Source of the DNA: an uncultured Fretibacterium sp.
GTDB lineage: Bacteria; Synergistota; Synergistia; Synergistales; Aminobacteriaceae
Reading direction: 5' to 3'
DNA length: 64,000 nucleotides
NCBI GenBank assembly: GCA_946186205.1
Contig: CAMHMH010000004.1
Span: 1 to 64,000 of the forward strand
In this document: in pieces, positions 47,824 through 57,336 of the stretch
Position numbering within the stretch: the first letter of the stretch is position 1
Layout: each line of letters starts with the position of its first letter
Notes under the pieces: model-generated
What the model saw: only the letters and a program-made list of their open reading frames with translations
Databases searched by the model: none
What the model was told of the DNA's origin: nothing
Made by a program: the position numbers and the translations under genes

Positions 47824-47880
47824 AACAAAAATCCCCCTTTCTGTGCTGCGCAGTGAGGGGGAAAAATTTTACTTGCAGGG
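47824..47880 (+). repeat. Direct repeat A: copy of the nrdJ 3' end and terminator
   Basis: About 55 bases match 49114-49169 with roughly four differences. They include the terminator hairpin and acttgcaggg, which in the other copy encodes the last residues of NrdJ. The pair flanks the pyruvyl transferase gene. Confidence 0.9.
47832..47870 (+). terminator. Rho-independent terminator of the sugar transferase
   Basis: TCCCCCT/AGGGGGA stem with an inner CTG/CAG helix, followed by A-rich then TTTT. It is part of direct repeat A. Confidence 0.8.
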
Positions 47881-47898
47881 AGGCTCGCGCATCTTTCA

Positions 47899-47950
47899 TG
47901 ATATAATCTCGGAAATTCTCACAGTGAAAGGACTTGACAAAACAAAAATG
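47899..47950 (+). promoter_or_regulatory. Shared glycan-gene promoter/leader module, copy 4
   Basis: TGATATAAT (47899-47907), CTCGGAAATTC, then GAAAGGACTTGACA (47926-47939) and ATG at 47948. Here GAAAGGA is 15 bases from the ATG and no tandem repeat is present, apart from a short acaaaacaaaaa stretch. Confidence 0.6.
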
Positions 47951-49111
47951 GCCGCTGCAACTGACCAGATTGTTGCTCATGCTCAAAAACGCAAAATACT
48001 TCTCCTAACTAAATACGGTGAATACAATTACGGAAATGTACTTCAGAGATACGCAATGACACGAACACTTGAAAGTTTCGGATTCGAGGTTACTCACCTT
48101 TGCGACGTTCCTCCTTTTTCGGAAAAACTAAAAACTTTCATTAAGCTGCCTGTAAAGTATATCCTTGCGCTTTTGGGGTCAAAGAAATTCCGCAGGCAGT
48201 TTCAGATAAGAAGGGCTGACTCTCTCAGAATGGAACGCTTCAGAAAGTTTCAGGACAAATTCACGGCTAGGAAAATTTTTTCATCATACGGCGGAGTGCT
48301 CAGACAAAACAAATCAGAATGGGACAAGTATGATTATGCAGTTACTGGCAGCGACCAAGTCTGGCATAATTGGACTCACGCACGCGAGGAGCTTGAATAT
48401 TATTATCTTGAGTTTATAGAGCGTGAAAAGCGTGTATGTTATGCGCCGAGTTTCGGTTTCTCAAAATTTCAGGAAGAAGACATAGAGATTCATCGCAAAG
48501 GACTTGAAGGTTTCGACCGTCTTTCATGCCGCGAGCAGGAAATGCAGGGGCTTATAAGCGGCCTCACAGGGCAGGAATCGGAGTTAGTGCTTGATCCTAC
48601 ATTGCTTCTTGCGCCGGAGCAGTGGCGTAAGGTCTCATCGAAGCCTGAATATGATGTGCCGGAACGTTACGTGATGTGCTATTTTCTCGGTGATATTACG
48701 CCGGAATATTCGCGGGCAATTCATGACATGGCCGGAGGGCTTCCGATAATCAACGTTTTAGACATCAATAACGCAGAGCATTACAGCACACACCCGGGCG
48801 AGTTCATTTACCTGATTGACCATGCCGATTGTGTTGTTACAGATTCTTTTCACGGGACTGCTTTTTCTGTGAACTTCAGCAAAAATTTTATCGTATTCAA
48901 GCGTCATGATGAAAACGATGATGATTTCAATAATATGTTCGGAAGAATTGAGAGCATTCTCACAAACACAGGGCTGATGAATCATGTTTACGTTCCGGGA
49001 ATGACATCGAGGCTCGAAGCAGTCGACTCTGTTTCTGTCAATGAAAAGTTAAGTGCTATGCGTGAAAGCTCAATGAAGTATCTTCGCGAGTGCCTTAAAG
49101 TTCAAGGCTGA
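47948..49111 (+). CDS. Polysaccharide pyruvyl transferase family protein
   Basis: ATG 47948 was chosen; a longer frame from GTG 47843 begins inside a terminator. The 387-residue protein has the PF04230 pattern: KILLLTKYGEYNYGNVLQRYAM near the N-terminus, VTGSDQVWHNW near residue 133 and VTDSFHGTAFSVNF near 298. These enzymes add ketal pyruvate to polysaccharide sugars. It stands alone between direct repeats, suggesting acquisition as a cassette. Confidence 0.82.
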   Translation: MAAATDQIVAHAQKRKILLLTKYGEYNYGNVLQRYAMTRTLESFGFEVTHLCDVPPFSEKLKTFIKLPVKYILALLGSKKFRRQFQIRRADSLRMERFRKFQDKFTARKIFSSYGGVLRQNKSEWDKYDYAVTGSDQVWHNWTHAREELEYYYLEFIEREKRVCYAPSFGFSKFQEEDIEIHRKGLEGFDRLSCREQEMQGLISGLTGQESELVLDPTLLLAPEQWRKVSSKPEYDVPERYVMCYFLGDITPEYSRAIHDMAGGLPIINVLDINNAEHYSTHPGEFIYLIDHADCVVTDSFHGTAFSVNFSKNFIVFKRHDENDDDFNNMFGRIESILTNTGLMNHVYVPGMTSRLEAVDSVSVNEKLSAMRESSMKYLRECLKVQG

Positions 49112-49113
49112 TA

Positions 49114-49169
49114 ACAAAATCCCCCTTTCTGTGTTGCGCAGTGAGGGGGAAAAAGTTTCACTTGCAGGG
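49114..49169 (+). repeat. Direct repeat B: nrdJ 3' end and terminator
   Basis: The native copy, since it contains the final codons and stop of nrdJ on the minus strand. See 47824-47880 for its partner. Confidence 0.9.
49120..49150. terminator. Bidirectional terminator between pyruvyl transferase and nrdJ
   Basis: TCCCCCT/AGGGGGA stem with A-rich and T-rich flanks between converging genes. Confidence 0.8.
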
Positions 49170-51668
49170 TGAATATCCGCAGCTGAAGCAGTACTCGCAC
49201 CCCGAAATCATTTCCAGAGGCGCGCCGCAGTCAGGACATATCAGAGACTTATCAGACCTCCGAGCATCAGCCGTTTTCCTGTCTATGAGCCTGTCAAGTA
49301 ATAGTGCTATTGCGTCAGGTATCGACCTCGCTACATGGTCATCATCGCAATTCAGCATCCAGTATTGTTTGCCCGATAAGCCCTTCAGCGTGTCAATGAA
49401 ATCTTCAAGACGGCAGCCCGAACGCAATCCGATAGAAATCACCCGCGATAATGCTTCAGTCATCGCTTTCATTTCTGAGCCGGATTTGCCGACGTTTATG
49501 AATATCTCAAAGGGGTCTTTGCCGTCAAGATTCAGCGTAACATATATGCTTCCCCAAGGGGTCGTATCCTTTATTGTTTTCCCGAACACCACAGGGCCGG
49601 GGCGTTCCTTCACGCGCTTTGACTTCTCATTTTCAGGCTCAGGATGATTTTTGACCTCTTCTTTCTTTGTCTCGATAGGCTGGAATGACCGAGAACCGTC
49701 CCGGTATATCGTTATTCCCTTGCAGCCCATGTTGTAGCAGTCATGATATACCCGCCGAACATCATCAACCGTCGCTGAGGCAGGAAGATTGACCGTCTTG
49801 CTGATTCCGCTGTCGACAAAGTGAGCAAATATCCCCGTAACATTCACGTGCTGCTGAGGCGTTATGTCATAGGCCGTAACGTATTCAGGCGATGAAATAT
49901 GACCTCCCGTCGATCTGTATTCGGCTCTGAGTTCGGGAGTCAGCAGCTTGTGCCAGAACTCTAAATCCTCGAAGCCGTTGCCGTCAGTTTTTGCTACATG
50001 CCTGCTCCATGACCACGCGAAATTAGGCTCAATCCCTGAGCTTGCGTCCATCAGCATTGATATTGATCCTGTAGGCGCGATTGAGAGTCGGCGGCTGTTG
50101 CGCATGTTGCCTTTGAACAAATTCGACAGTATGAATTTTGCGTCCTCAAAGTCAAATTCTTCAAGCGTGTTAATCAGTGTTGCGGGGATTTTTCCTTCTT
50201 CCCTCATTGCGCGTAACATTGCTCTGTATTCGCCGTTGTTCTCAGGAATCTTAACGCCCGCGAAAAGCTCACGTACGAGCCCGTGTTCAGGGAATGGATT
50301 TTTGCCAGCGTCCGTAACAATCTGTATCGTTGCGCTCAGTGCTGAACGTGCCATTATCCCGCCGAGTTTCTTGCAGAACGCGCTGAATTTGTCCGTGCCG
50401 TATGTTATCCCCTGCATTATAGAAGCATCAGCGAGTCCCATTATGCCGAGTCCAACGGGGCGAATCGCTTTCGTCCTCACTCCGATTTTCTCAAGAGGAT
50501 ACGAGCATGCGTCAATCACCAAATCAAGATAGTATATGCTCCTGAAGACCTGTGCGCTGAATTTCTCACGGTCAAATTTCCGTTCGCCGTTCACGAACAT
50601 TTCTACGTTGATTGAGCCGAGATTGCAGCTTGTGAAATTGGGTAACGGCTGTTCACCGCACGGGTTTGTTGACTCTATGTCCCATTCCGCGCCGCCCATC
50701 TTGAGAATGTTGTCCTGCCTCGCCCGGTCAATGAAGAAGACTCCCGGGTCTCCTCTCTTCCACGCAGACTCGCAGATGTGATTCATGAGGTCTTTTGCTT
50801 TCACTGTCCGAACAACGCTGCCGTCAACACGCGAATGAAGGTCAAAATCTCCGTCCTCTTTCGCCAACTTGATGAGATTGTCCGAGACCGCCACAGAAAT
50901 GTTGAAGTATGACAATTTCCCGTCCTCTGTCTTGCAGTCAACAAAGTCGTAAATATCCGGGTGATCGTCGAATAACATCCCCATTAACGCCGCGCGTCTC
51001 TTTCCTCCCTGAACAACAACCGCGCCCATTGTGTTCCACGTCTCCATGAATGACACAGGGCCGGAAGCCTTGCCGCCGGTGCCGCCCGCAATTTCTGAGC
51101 TTTGTTCCCGGAGGTGTCCGAAATTACCGCCGACTCCGCCTCCGAACTTGCTGATTATGCTGGCGTTCTTCACCGAGTCAAATATTCCCTCTATGCTGTC
51201 AGGGACGCTTATCACGAAACATGCGAATAGCTGCTGATTCTTTGTGCGCGACTCGTACAGCTTCTTGTAATCGTCATAAGTCATCTCATCCGGCGACTTG
51301 TAGATTATCCCGGCATATTCAGGAATCACGGTCAATCCCGCCGCCGCGCTGAACAAACACGGGGAGTTGAAGAGAAAGCGACGGTTCAGAATGTCATCGG
51401 CAATGTTCATCTCAACCGTGCGAATCCAGTCAGCATCATCGGAATAATTCACTTCCGCGCTTGCCACTGTCCTTGAGACTCTCCGCGCAAATTCCTCAAA
51501 GGTATTCTCTTTCCTGACTGCTTCAATTTCCGCGTCATATCTCTGCACATAGTAACGCTGATCGAGAAGCCACACCGCATTTTCTGAGAGCCTCGGAGTT
51601 TCTGAAGGCTCAAGATCACGGGCGTTAATCTCTGTGCTGAAGTATTCTTTTATGTCCTGTCTGCCCAT
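49158..51668 (-). CDS. nrdJ: Adenosylcobalamin-dependent (class II) ribonucleotide reductase
   Basis: Start set at ATG 51668; the longer frame to 51752 runs through the terminator of the upstream gene. The 836-residue enzyme reduces ribonucleotides using B12. It has [12 protein letters not shown] near residue 95, [19 protein letters not shown] near 335 (active-site region) and [19 protein letters not shown] near 550. A C-terminal zinc-ribbon follows, [21 protein letters not shown]. It allows DNA precursor synthesis without oxygen. No good ribosome site is seen at the chosen start. Confidence 0.93.
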   Translation of the reverse strand: MGRQDIKEYFSTEINARDLEPSETPRLSENAVWLLDQRYYVQRYDAEIEAVRKENTFEEFARRVSRTVASAEVNYSDDADWIRTVEMNIADDILNRRFLFNSPCLFSAAAGLTVIPEYAGIIYKSPDEMTYDDYKKLYESRTKNQQLFACFVISVPDSIEGIFDSVKNASIISKFGGGVGGNFGHLREQSSEIAGGTGGKASGPVSFMETWNTMGAVVVQGGKRRAALMGMLFDDHPDIYDFVDCKTEDGKLSYFNISVAVSDNLIKLAKEDGDFDLHSRVDGSVVRTVKAKDLMNHICESAWKRGDPGVFFIDRARQDNILKMGGAEWDIESTNPCGEQPLPNFTSCNLGSINVEMFVNGERKFDREKFSAQVFRSIYYLDLVIDACSYPLEKIGVRTKAIRPVGLGIMGLADASIMQGITYGTDKFSAFCKKLGGIMARSALSATIQIVTDAGKNPFPEHGLVRELFAGVKIPENNGEYRAMLRAMREEGKIPATLINTLEEFDFEDAKFILSNLFKGNMRNSRRLSIAPTGSISMLMDASSGIEPNFAWSWSRHVAKTDGNGFEDLEFWHKLLTPELRAEYRSTGGHISSPEYVTAYDITPQQHVNVTGIFAHFVDSGISKTVNLPASATVDDVRRVYHDCYNMGCKGITIYRDGSRSFQPIETKKEEVKNHPEPENEKSKRVKERPGPVVFGKTIKDTTPWGSIYVTLNLDGKDPFEIFINVGKSGSEMKAMTEALSRVISIGLRSGCRLEDFIDTLKGLSGKQYWMLNCDDDHVARSIPDAIALLLDRLIDRKTADARRSDKSLICPDCGAPLEMISGCEYCFSCGYSPCK

Positions 51669-51697
51669 TTTGATGTAATACTTGTTCCCCTTTCTGC

Positions 51698-51738
51698 AAA
51701 AAATTACCCCCAGACCCCCATTCAAGAGAGTCTGAGGG
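51698..51738 (-). terminator. Terminator upstream of nrdJ
   Basis: On the minus strand CCCTCAGAC pairs with GTCTGGGGG (one wobble) and is followed by TAATTTTTT. It lies between the exported-protein gene and nrdJ, so nrdJ needs a promoter in the short space after it or depends on read-through. No B12-riboswitch core was recognised. Confidence 0.7.
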
Positions 51739-51776
51739 CTGATTGCATTCATATTTTTTTGTTGTTGATTAAGTCT

Positions 51777-53465
51777 TTACTTGCTGAATTTCTGGTATAT
51801 CTTGATCGCCCGGGCAATGATTCCGTTCTCGGAGTTTATTTTCACGTTCGCAAACTCAAAGCGGAATTTCTCTGCGCTTTCTGCCCTGAATGAGAATGAC
51901 GGAACAGAATATTCTGCTGTCAGTATCTCGTTCACAGCGTCAATTAAATCACCAAGCCCGAACATTTTGCCCATCGGAACAGCTGTAGCCATGACTCCGT
52001 TCTCATCGTCAAGAATCCACGAGCGAATACCGTCAAAGTCTATCCACATGGCCGAGATGCCTTCCGCGTCAATGAGACTCTGCAGTGCCGGCTTCACTGA
52101 AGGATTACCGTTGAGGCTTGCGAGTTCAGCAAAGTTTATTCCGAGTGCCTCGCCTTTGTCCTGAATCAAGCATGACACCGGGCTTATTGACGTATCAAGC
52201 TGCAAAATTCCGTCCTGCACTTTCTGGAAATGGGGCGATTTCACGAACTTGGCAAAAATTTTCGCGGCGACTCCCTTTTCACCAGTCTGTGAGACATAGA
52301 GCGCGGGAAACTTGAAGCTCTCAAATGTTACGCTGTCATTCACCGTGAGCGAGAAAGGCCCCTTGAAGAATGCTGTCGTCTCCTCCTCAGTGATTCCGAA
52401 CCTCGCGCGCAGCTGGCGTGCAAATTCGTTGTACCCCTGCTTTGTTTCTTTGGTGTCTTTGAGCGCGGCAATATTCATGACTCCTCCGAACGCGACAAGA
52501 GGACTCTTTGTTCCCGCAAGTTTGAGATATGACCCCTTCACGGGCGTTGTAGGAGCTTCCATCTTTGCGGCGTATTTTTTATTCACGGCTTCAATGAGAT
52601 TAACTGCGAGTGAGAATATAAACTTGTCCGGCTTGCTCTCGAATGCCATCTCAAAATCAAGCGGCTTGTCAAAAAGTTCTGTTACGAGTTTGTCCGCGCT
52701 GTCAAGAGCTTTCCCCGTGTCGAGTTTGTCGAGCGTCTTATAGTCCACGTGAATAAACGCAAAATCTTTCTCCGTGAACTTGCGCTTAACGCTGCTGAAA
52801 AGTCTTGCTTCACCGCCATTGAACGCTGATAACCCCTCTGCAAGCTCATCAAGTGTCGTCGCAAGAATGAGAGTCTCACCTTCAGCCTTTACGAATAATT
52901 CATTGTCGAGACGGTAGCCGCCGTCCTTGAGCTTTTCGGCCTTGATCATAGTCTGTGCGATTGCTGTTATCGGGTTGTCATTTCCGAGAATGAGTTTTGC
53001 GAAGTCTGAGTCCTCTGCTGTTCCGTCAGAAACTTTCTTGACTGTTCCGGCCATGCTTGCGTCAACCGTGAAAGCCATCTGAAAGAACGGGGGCTTCTTT
53101 GTGTCAGGGTCATTCATTCCGAAAATTATCGCCGCCGACTTTAACGGTGTCTTTGTCGCAAAAGCGCGGAAAAATTCAATCCCGCCGATTATGTCGTTCG
53201 AGTCCTCAGATTTCAGAATCAACGGCATGAAGAGGTTAATATTCTCGTCTGAAGCAAGCCATCTCAAGAATGAAGCCGTGTCGTCAAGTTTCAGCACGAA
53301 ATACACAGACTCTTCCGGCCTGACGATAAACGAATCTTCCGGGAGAGACTCTGAGGCTTTCGGGAGAATTTTGCTGTTGATTTCTCCGAGGCTCAATGCT
53401 GACGCTATACCCGCCGAAATCACAACGGATATTACTGCGAGAAACAAAACTTTTCTCAGTTTCAT
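51777..53465 (-). CDS. Large exported protein of unknown function
   Basis: ATG 53465, ten bases after AGGAGG, gives a clear signal peptide (MKLRKVLFLAVISVVISAGI, cleaved after ASA near residue 24). The 562-residue secreted protein is mixed alpha/beta with no recognised motif. It contains internally similar segments (ESVYFVLKLDDTASFLRWL, DFAFIHVDYKTLDKL, GISAMWIDFDGIRSWI), suggesting a repeated fold of the DUF3352-like type, which is only a guess. It follows tpiA behind a terminator. Confidence 0.65.
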   Translation of the reverse strand: MKLRKVLFLAVISVVISAGIASALSLGEINSKILPKASESLPEDSFIVRPEESVYFVLKLDDTASFLRWLASDENINLFMPLILKSEDSNDIIGGIEFFRAFATKTPLKSAAIIFGMNDPDTKKPPFFQMAFTVDASMAGTVKKVSDGTAEDSDFAKLILGNDNPITAIAQTMIKAEKLKDGGYRLDNELFVKAEGETLILATTLDELAEGLSAFNGGEARLFSSVKRKFTEKDFAFIHVDYKTLDKLDTGKALDSADKLVTELFDKPLDFEMAFESKPDKFIFSLAVNLIEAVNKKYAAKMEAPTTPVKGSYLKLAGTKSPLVAFGGVMNIAALKDTKETKQGYNEFARQLRARFGITEEETTAFFKGPFSLTVNDSVTFESFKFPALYVSQTGEKGVAAKIFAKFVKSPHFQKVQDGILQLDTSISPVSCLIQDKGEALGINFAELASLNGNPSVKPALQSLIDAEGISAMWIDFDGIRSWILDDENGVMATAVPMGKMFGLGDLIDAVNEILTAEYSVPSFSFRAESAEKFRFEFANVKINSENGIIARAIKIYQKFSK

Positions 53466-53490
53466 AACGGTTATTCCTCCTTTGAGCGAT

Positions 53491-53522
53491 AAAAATACCC
53501 CCCTGATGTTACAGCAGGAGGG
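53491..53522 (-). terminator. Rho-independent terminator of pgk-tpiA
   Basis: CCCTCCTG/CAGGGGGG stem (one wobble) followed by TATTTTT on the minus strand. Confidence 0.85.
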
Positions 53523-53531
53523 CATGACAAA

Positions 53532-54275
53532 TTAGCCTTTGTACGCTGTGTAAATCTCAAGGAACGGTGCGACCTTAAGCGATGCCCCGCCTACTAACGC
53601 TCCGTCAATGTCGGGCTGTGAAAGAAGCTCTTTTGCGTTTGAGCCTTTGACGCTTCCGCCGTAGAGTATTACCGCTTTGGGCTGTCCGATTAATTCCCGA
53701 CTCCATTTGCAGACCTCTTCAGCCTGTGCGGGAGTCGCAGTTTTTCCCGTTCCGATTGCCCAGACGGGTTCATATGCGTAGATTATCTTCGCGGCTTCTG
53801 CGGGCGTTAATCCTTCAATCGCGCTCTTTATCTGGCGTTCCATCACTGAGAATGTATTGCCGGACTCGCGTTCCTCAAGCGTTTCACCGTAGCAGAATAC
53901 GGGAATCATTCCCGCGTCAAGTACTGCTTTCACTTTCTTTGCGATAAGCTCATCTGACTCACCGAAAATGTGCCTGCGTTCGCTGTGTCCTATGATGACA
54001 TGAGTCACGCCGTATTCTTTCAGCATGGGTATTGAAATTTCGCCGGTGAATGCTCCCTTTGCCTCATAGTATACATTCTGCGCGCCGAAAACGATTCCGC
54101 ACTTCTTTGCGCCCTGCGATAACGGCCATAATGACGTGAACGGGGCGAATATTCCTACTTCGAGATCTTCAGCCTTCACTGCGTTATATGCCGCGGGGAA
54201 CTCCTCAAAGAATTTCTCCGTCTCGCTGTAGGTGTTGTTCATTTTCCAGTTGCCATACAGATATATTTTCTTCAT
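53532..54275 (-). CDS. tpiA: Triose-phosphate isomerase
   Basis: The 247-residue TIM barrel starts GNWKMN (Lys), has IIGHSERR (catalytic His) near residue 94, AYEPVWAIGTGKTA (catalytic Glu, loop 6) near 166 and LYGGSVKGSN near 209. It interconverts glyceraldehyde-3-phosphate and dihydroxyacetone phosphate. It follows pgk by 15 bases. Confidence 0.98.
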   Translation of the reverse strand: MKKIYLYGNWKMNNTYSETEKFFEEFPAAYNAVKAEDLEVGIFAPFTSLWPLSQGAKKCGIVFGAQNVYYEAKGAFTGEISIPMLKEYGVTHVIIGHSERRHIFGESDELIAKKVKAVLDAGMIPVFCYGETLEERESGNTFSVMERQIKSAIEGLTPAEAAKIIYAYEPVWAIGTGKTATPAQAEEVCKWSRELIGQPKAVILYGGSVKGSNAKELLSQPDIDGALVGGASLKVAPFLEIYTAYKG

Positions 54276-54290
54276 GATTATGTGCGCTCC

Positions 54291-55481
54291 TTATACCCTG
54301 AAAGGCTCCATGCCGGGAAGTTTTTTGCCCTCGCAGTATTCGAGGCTTGCTCCTCCGCCGGTTGATACGTGCGATACTTTGTCGGCTACTTTGAACTGAC
54401 GAACCGCGCTGGCTGTGTCTCCTCCGCCTATTACGCTTATTGTTCCGTGCTTCTGGGTCATATCTGCTACTGCCTCAGCGAGTTTCTTTGTGCCTTCCGC
54501 GAATTTCGGATCCTCAAAGACTCCCATAGGGCCGTTCCACAAAATTGACTTTGCGCCGTCAAGTGCTGCCGTGAAAAGTTTGACTGTCTCCGGGCCGATG
54601 TCGAGTCCCATTTTGTCGGCGGGCATGTTGTCGCTTGATACTGTCTCGGTGTCTGTCGCGTCCATTCCTGAAGCCACTACGCTGTCAACAGGAAGAAGAA
54701 TCTTCACGCCCATGTCAGCGGCTTTCTTGAGTGTGTCTTTCGCGAAATCGAGCCTCTCAGCATCGCATAATGATTTCCCGATCTCTTTTCCCTGTGCTTT
54801 GAGGAAAGTATATGCCATACCTCCGCCGATAAGAATCGTTGTTGCCTTGTCGAGAAGGTTGCCTACGATGTCGATTTTGTCCGAGACTTTTGCGCCGCCA
54901 AGTATAAGCACGTAGGGTTTCGCGGGATTCTCGCTGACAGCTCCGAGCATATCGCCCTCACGCATGAGGAGATCACCCGCAAATGCTGCCTTGACGAACG
55001 GGATAACTCCGCATGTTGAGCAGTCCGCCCTGTGAGACGCGCTGAATGCATCCATCACAAAGACATCAAACGGCGCGGCCATCTTCTTTGAGAACTCCTC
55101 GTCATTTTTCTGTTCTTCAGGGTGATAGCGTGAGTTTTCGAGCATTACGACTTCACCGGGCTTGAGTGCGTCAACAGCCTTTGCTACCTTGTCGCCGACA
55201 CAGTCATCAACAAACACTACTTTGAGGCCGTATGCTTTCTCGACATCGGGGACAATCTGAGAGAGTGAGAATGCCGGGTCTACTTTGCCTTTGGGTCTTC
55301 CGAAGTGTGAGACTAATGCGACCTTTGCGCCTGCGTCAAGAAGTTTCTTAAGCGTGCTTGTGTGCGCAAGTATGCGGGCGTTGTCCGTAACTTTTCCGTT
55401 CTTGAAGGGTACGTTGAAATCTACGCGCATGAGTACTTTTTTCCCTGCTACATCTGAAGGGGTGAAAGTTTTCAGCTTCAT
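54291..55481 (-). CDS. pgk: Phosphoglycerate kinase
   Basis: The 396-residue two-domain kinase has VLMRVDFNVPFKNGKVTDNAR at the N-terminus, VSHFGRPKGK and the ADP-binding GGGDTASAVRQF near 355. It makes ATP from 1,3-bisphosphoglycerate. GGAGGA precedes the ATG by nine bases. It forms an operon with tpiA. Confidence 0.98.
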   Translation of the reverse strand: MKLKTFTPSDVAGKKVLMRVDFNVPFKNGKVTDNARILAHTSTLKKLLDAGAKVALVSHFGRPKGKVDPAFSLSQIVPDVEKAYGLKVVFVDDCVGDKVAKAVDALKPGEVVMLENSRYHPEEQKNDEEFSKKMAAPFDVFVMDAFSASHRADCSTCGVIPFVKAAFAGDLLMREGDMLGAVSENPAKPYVLILGGAKVSDKIDIVGNLLDKATTILIGGGMAYTFLKAQGKEIGKSLCDAERLDFAKDTLKKAADMGVKILLPVDSVVASGMDATDTETVSSDNMPADKMGLDIGPETVKLFTAALDGAKSILWNGPMGVFEDPKFAEGTKKLAEAVADMTQKHGTISVIGGGDTASAVRQFKVADKVSHVSTGGGASLEYCEGKKLPGMEPFRV

Positions 55482-55592
55482 GAGTCTTATTCCTCCGTAT
55501 AAATTTTTGTCTGTGGATTGGTTTCTACCTGCCGGATATTTTACAGCAAAATTTTCTGTAAGTCTGTTTGCATGTTATAAGCCCGCTGAGAA

Positions 55593-56441
55593 TCAAGACT
55601 CAAAAATTTTTCGTATCTTGTTCCATCTGTAATTGACTGTGCTTTTGCTGACGGGGGGATTAAGCCTCATGCCTAATTCCTGAAGTGATAAGTCCGGGTT
55701 GTCGAGTCTCATTCTCAGAAGCTCGCGAAAGTTTTCAGGAAGTGAGTCAATGAGTCCTGACTCCAAAATCTTTTGTGCGATTCGTTTTTGTTCATTCGCT
55801 GCCTTAACAGACCGCGCAATATTGGCCGTGTCATAATTCCTCACAAGGTTAGCTTTGTTCCTTGCAGATCTGATTATAGTCATCTCCTCGAAATCAAGCG
55901 CGCCTGACTCCATTCCTGCGTTGTAAAGGAACGTCGTAATGTCATCGTGATTCCTCAGAGTAAATTCGTTCCTGTGTTCGCTCCAGGTGAGTCCGGTCTC
56001 AGCGAGGAAGCTCCGCACCTTTCGTGAAAGCTCAGAGTCAGAAACAATGAGCGTCAAATAGTAGCCTGTTTTCGGGAAGTATAACCCGCCTGTGCTGCCC
56101 CATAAGCCTTTGAGCCATGACCACAAGGACGGCATATTTTCGGGAAGCCTGAGAATCTCCGGGGGGCATGAGAATTTTACGGAGGGTTTGCGGTTCGGAC
56201 GAGTAATCATTGAGATATTGAGCGTGATATTTCTTGAGTAAGACGTGAGAGGCCACAAGGGGAATTTTCCCGGCCCTGTGAGTCTCCGCGCTGCCCTGAG
56301 CCTGTTTGTCGTGAAGACTCCGTTATGATTCTTCATTCCCATCAGCAGGCCGGAAGTTTCAGCGTCAGCATTTCTCCGTGATTTTACGGGAGAAGCGAGC
56401 CATTCATCCCAGAGCTTAGAGAGCCATAAATCTTTGTCCAT
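55593..56441 (-). CDS. whiA: WhiA-type DNA-binding protein
   Basis: The 282-residue protein has an N-terminal LAGLIDADG-like domain (about 25-165, WGSTGGLYFP and residues around it) and the C-terminal helix-turn-helix region with RNKANLVRNYDTANIARSV near 192. SLQELGMRLNPPVSKSTVNY lies near 250. WhiA controls cell division and sporulation genes in Actinobacteria and is conserved in Firmicutes; its role here is unknown. The usual neighbours (rapZ, yvcK) are absent from the window. Confidence 0.88.
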   Translation of the reverse strand: MDKDLWLSKLWDEWLASPVKSRRNADAETSGLLMGMKNHNGVFTTNRLRAARRLTGPGKFPLWPLTSYSRNITLNISMITRPNRKPSVKFSCPPEILRLPENMPSLWSWLKGLWGSTGGLYFPKTGYYLTLIVSDSELSRKVRSFLAETGLTWSEHRNEFTLRNHDDITTFLYNAGMESGALDFEEMTIIRSARNKANLVRNYDTANIARSVKAANEQKRIAQKILESGLIDSLPENFRELLRMRLDNPDLSLQELGMRLNPPVSKSTVNYRWNKIRKIFES

Positions 56442-56442
56442 C

Positions 56443-57156
56443 TCATGAAGCCTTGAACCGCTTGAAGCCTACATATTCTGCGTCTTCTTCTGACCATGCA
56501 TATCTGTCGCCCTCAGAGAGATTCACTTTCACCGACAAATATTCATCATCATCAGGAACGTAATACACTCCCCCGCCGTTATGATCTGCCTTGCACCTTA
56601 CGCACGCAAAGTTACGGAAGTAAAAATGTTCCCTCACTGAAACGCTGAACTTTTGCGCGAGACTCCTCACTCTGCTTATTAACGCCGATGATGTTATGCA
56701 CATTGCGCTGACTTTTGACGATGCGTTGTCCTTCCTGCACTCCATAGCCGCGCCGACAAGCGAATACATGTTATCAAGGTCAACTGTTGCGGCTGCCTCA
56801 GCGAGCGTTACGATGATATGATCATTTTTCCTGCTGATTAAGTTTTTCCCGCAGAAGTAATCAACCTCCCAGCCCATTCGCTCATAAAGATAGCCTATGA
56901 ATATCCTGTAGCGTTTGTTGATTCCCATGTTGTTTGACGCAAAATTTCTCCACAGGCTTATGGATTCGACTTTCTCATTCTGTGATTTTTCGTCTGTGGC
57001 AAGAAAATCGTCCGCAACTGGTGAAAGCTCCATAGTATTCGGACGTGTGATATTTGCGATTTGTTCCCGAAGAGCCGAGTTAAGCTGCCTTAGCCTTGTC
57101 CTCTCAGCTTCAGCCCGCAAATATTTTGCCTGCAGGCTGTCAATGTTGTCCGGCAT
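56443..57156 (-). CDS. Coiled-coil plus degenerate restriction-endonuclease-like protein, copy 1
   Basis: Start placed at ATG 57156 (AGGGGA nine bases upstream) because MPDNIDSLQAKYLRAEAERTRL aligns with the N-terminus of the next gene. The 171 bases upstream are a leader shared with another locus, not coding sequence. The 237-residue protein has a short coiled coil (about 8-38) and an Mrr/PD-(D/E)XK-like domain. There IGYLYERMGWEVDYFCG and KNLISRKNDHIIVTLAE replace the usual G-x-D-L-I and Q-x-K, so catalysis is doubtful. A shared C-terminal module FRNFACVRCK follows. Confidence 0.6.
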   Translation of the reverse strand: MPDNIDSLQAKYLRAEAERTRLRQLNSALREQIANITRPNTMELSPVADDFLATDEKSQNEKVESISLWRNFASNNMGINKRYRIFIGYLYERMGWEVDYFCGKNLISRKNDHIIVTLAEAAATVDLDNMYSLVGAAMECRKDNASSKVSAMCITSSALISRVRSLAQKFSVSVREHFYFRNFACVRCKADHNGGGVYYVPDDDEYLSVKVNLSEGDRYAWSEEDAEYVGFKRFKAS

Positions 57157-57330
57157 GTTTTGATTTCCCCTGTGAGCATATAAAAAAATTTTCCCCGAAT
57201 CAAATTGCGCCGGAGATGATTTATCTTTACCCAATGCCATAACGCTGGCACTTTTTTTTCTCATTATACATTCCCCCGCAGCAAGTATATTATTTTCATT
57301 ATCGCCTCTTTTTTTCTGAGACTTCATGAC
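57157..57330 (-). repeat. Duplicated promoter-leader, copy X
   Basis: This stretch upstream of 57156 aligns over most of its length with 59423-59580 upstream of the fucosyltransferase-like gene. The common core includes TATACTTGC, GAATGTATAATG, and a shared end from AAATTTTTTTAT through the ribosome site to ATGCCGG. It probably contains a promoter (TATAAT on the minus strand near 57263-57268). Confidence 0.7.
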
Positions 57331-57336
57331 TGTCTT

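Noticed and set aside
47843-47947. Extended N-terminus of the pyruvyl transferase from GTG 47843
   Set aside because: The start lies inside the terminator hairpin of the preceding gene and the translated residues derive from the duplicated nrdJ tail and promoter.
49141-49647. Plus-strand open frame of 168 codons
   Set aside because: It is antisense to the end of nrdJ, whose family motifs are clear.
51669-51752. 28-codon N-terminal extension of NrdJ
   Set aside because: It translates a terminator hairpin and has no ribosome site.
51669-51776. Cobalamin riboswitch before nrdJ
   Set aside because: Only a terminator hairpin is visible; no B12-box-like core was recognised and the space is too short.
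54415-54915. Plus-strand open frame of 166 codons opposite pgk
   Set aside because: Shadow of pgk; no ribosome site or recognisable motif.
57157-57327. 57-codon N-terminal extension of the REase-like protein
   Set aside because: The DNA is a duplicated non-coding leader also found before an unrelated gene, and the paralogue aligns only from MPDN onward.
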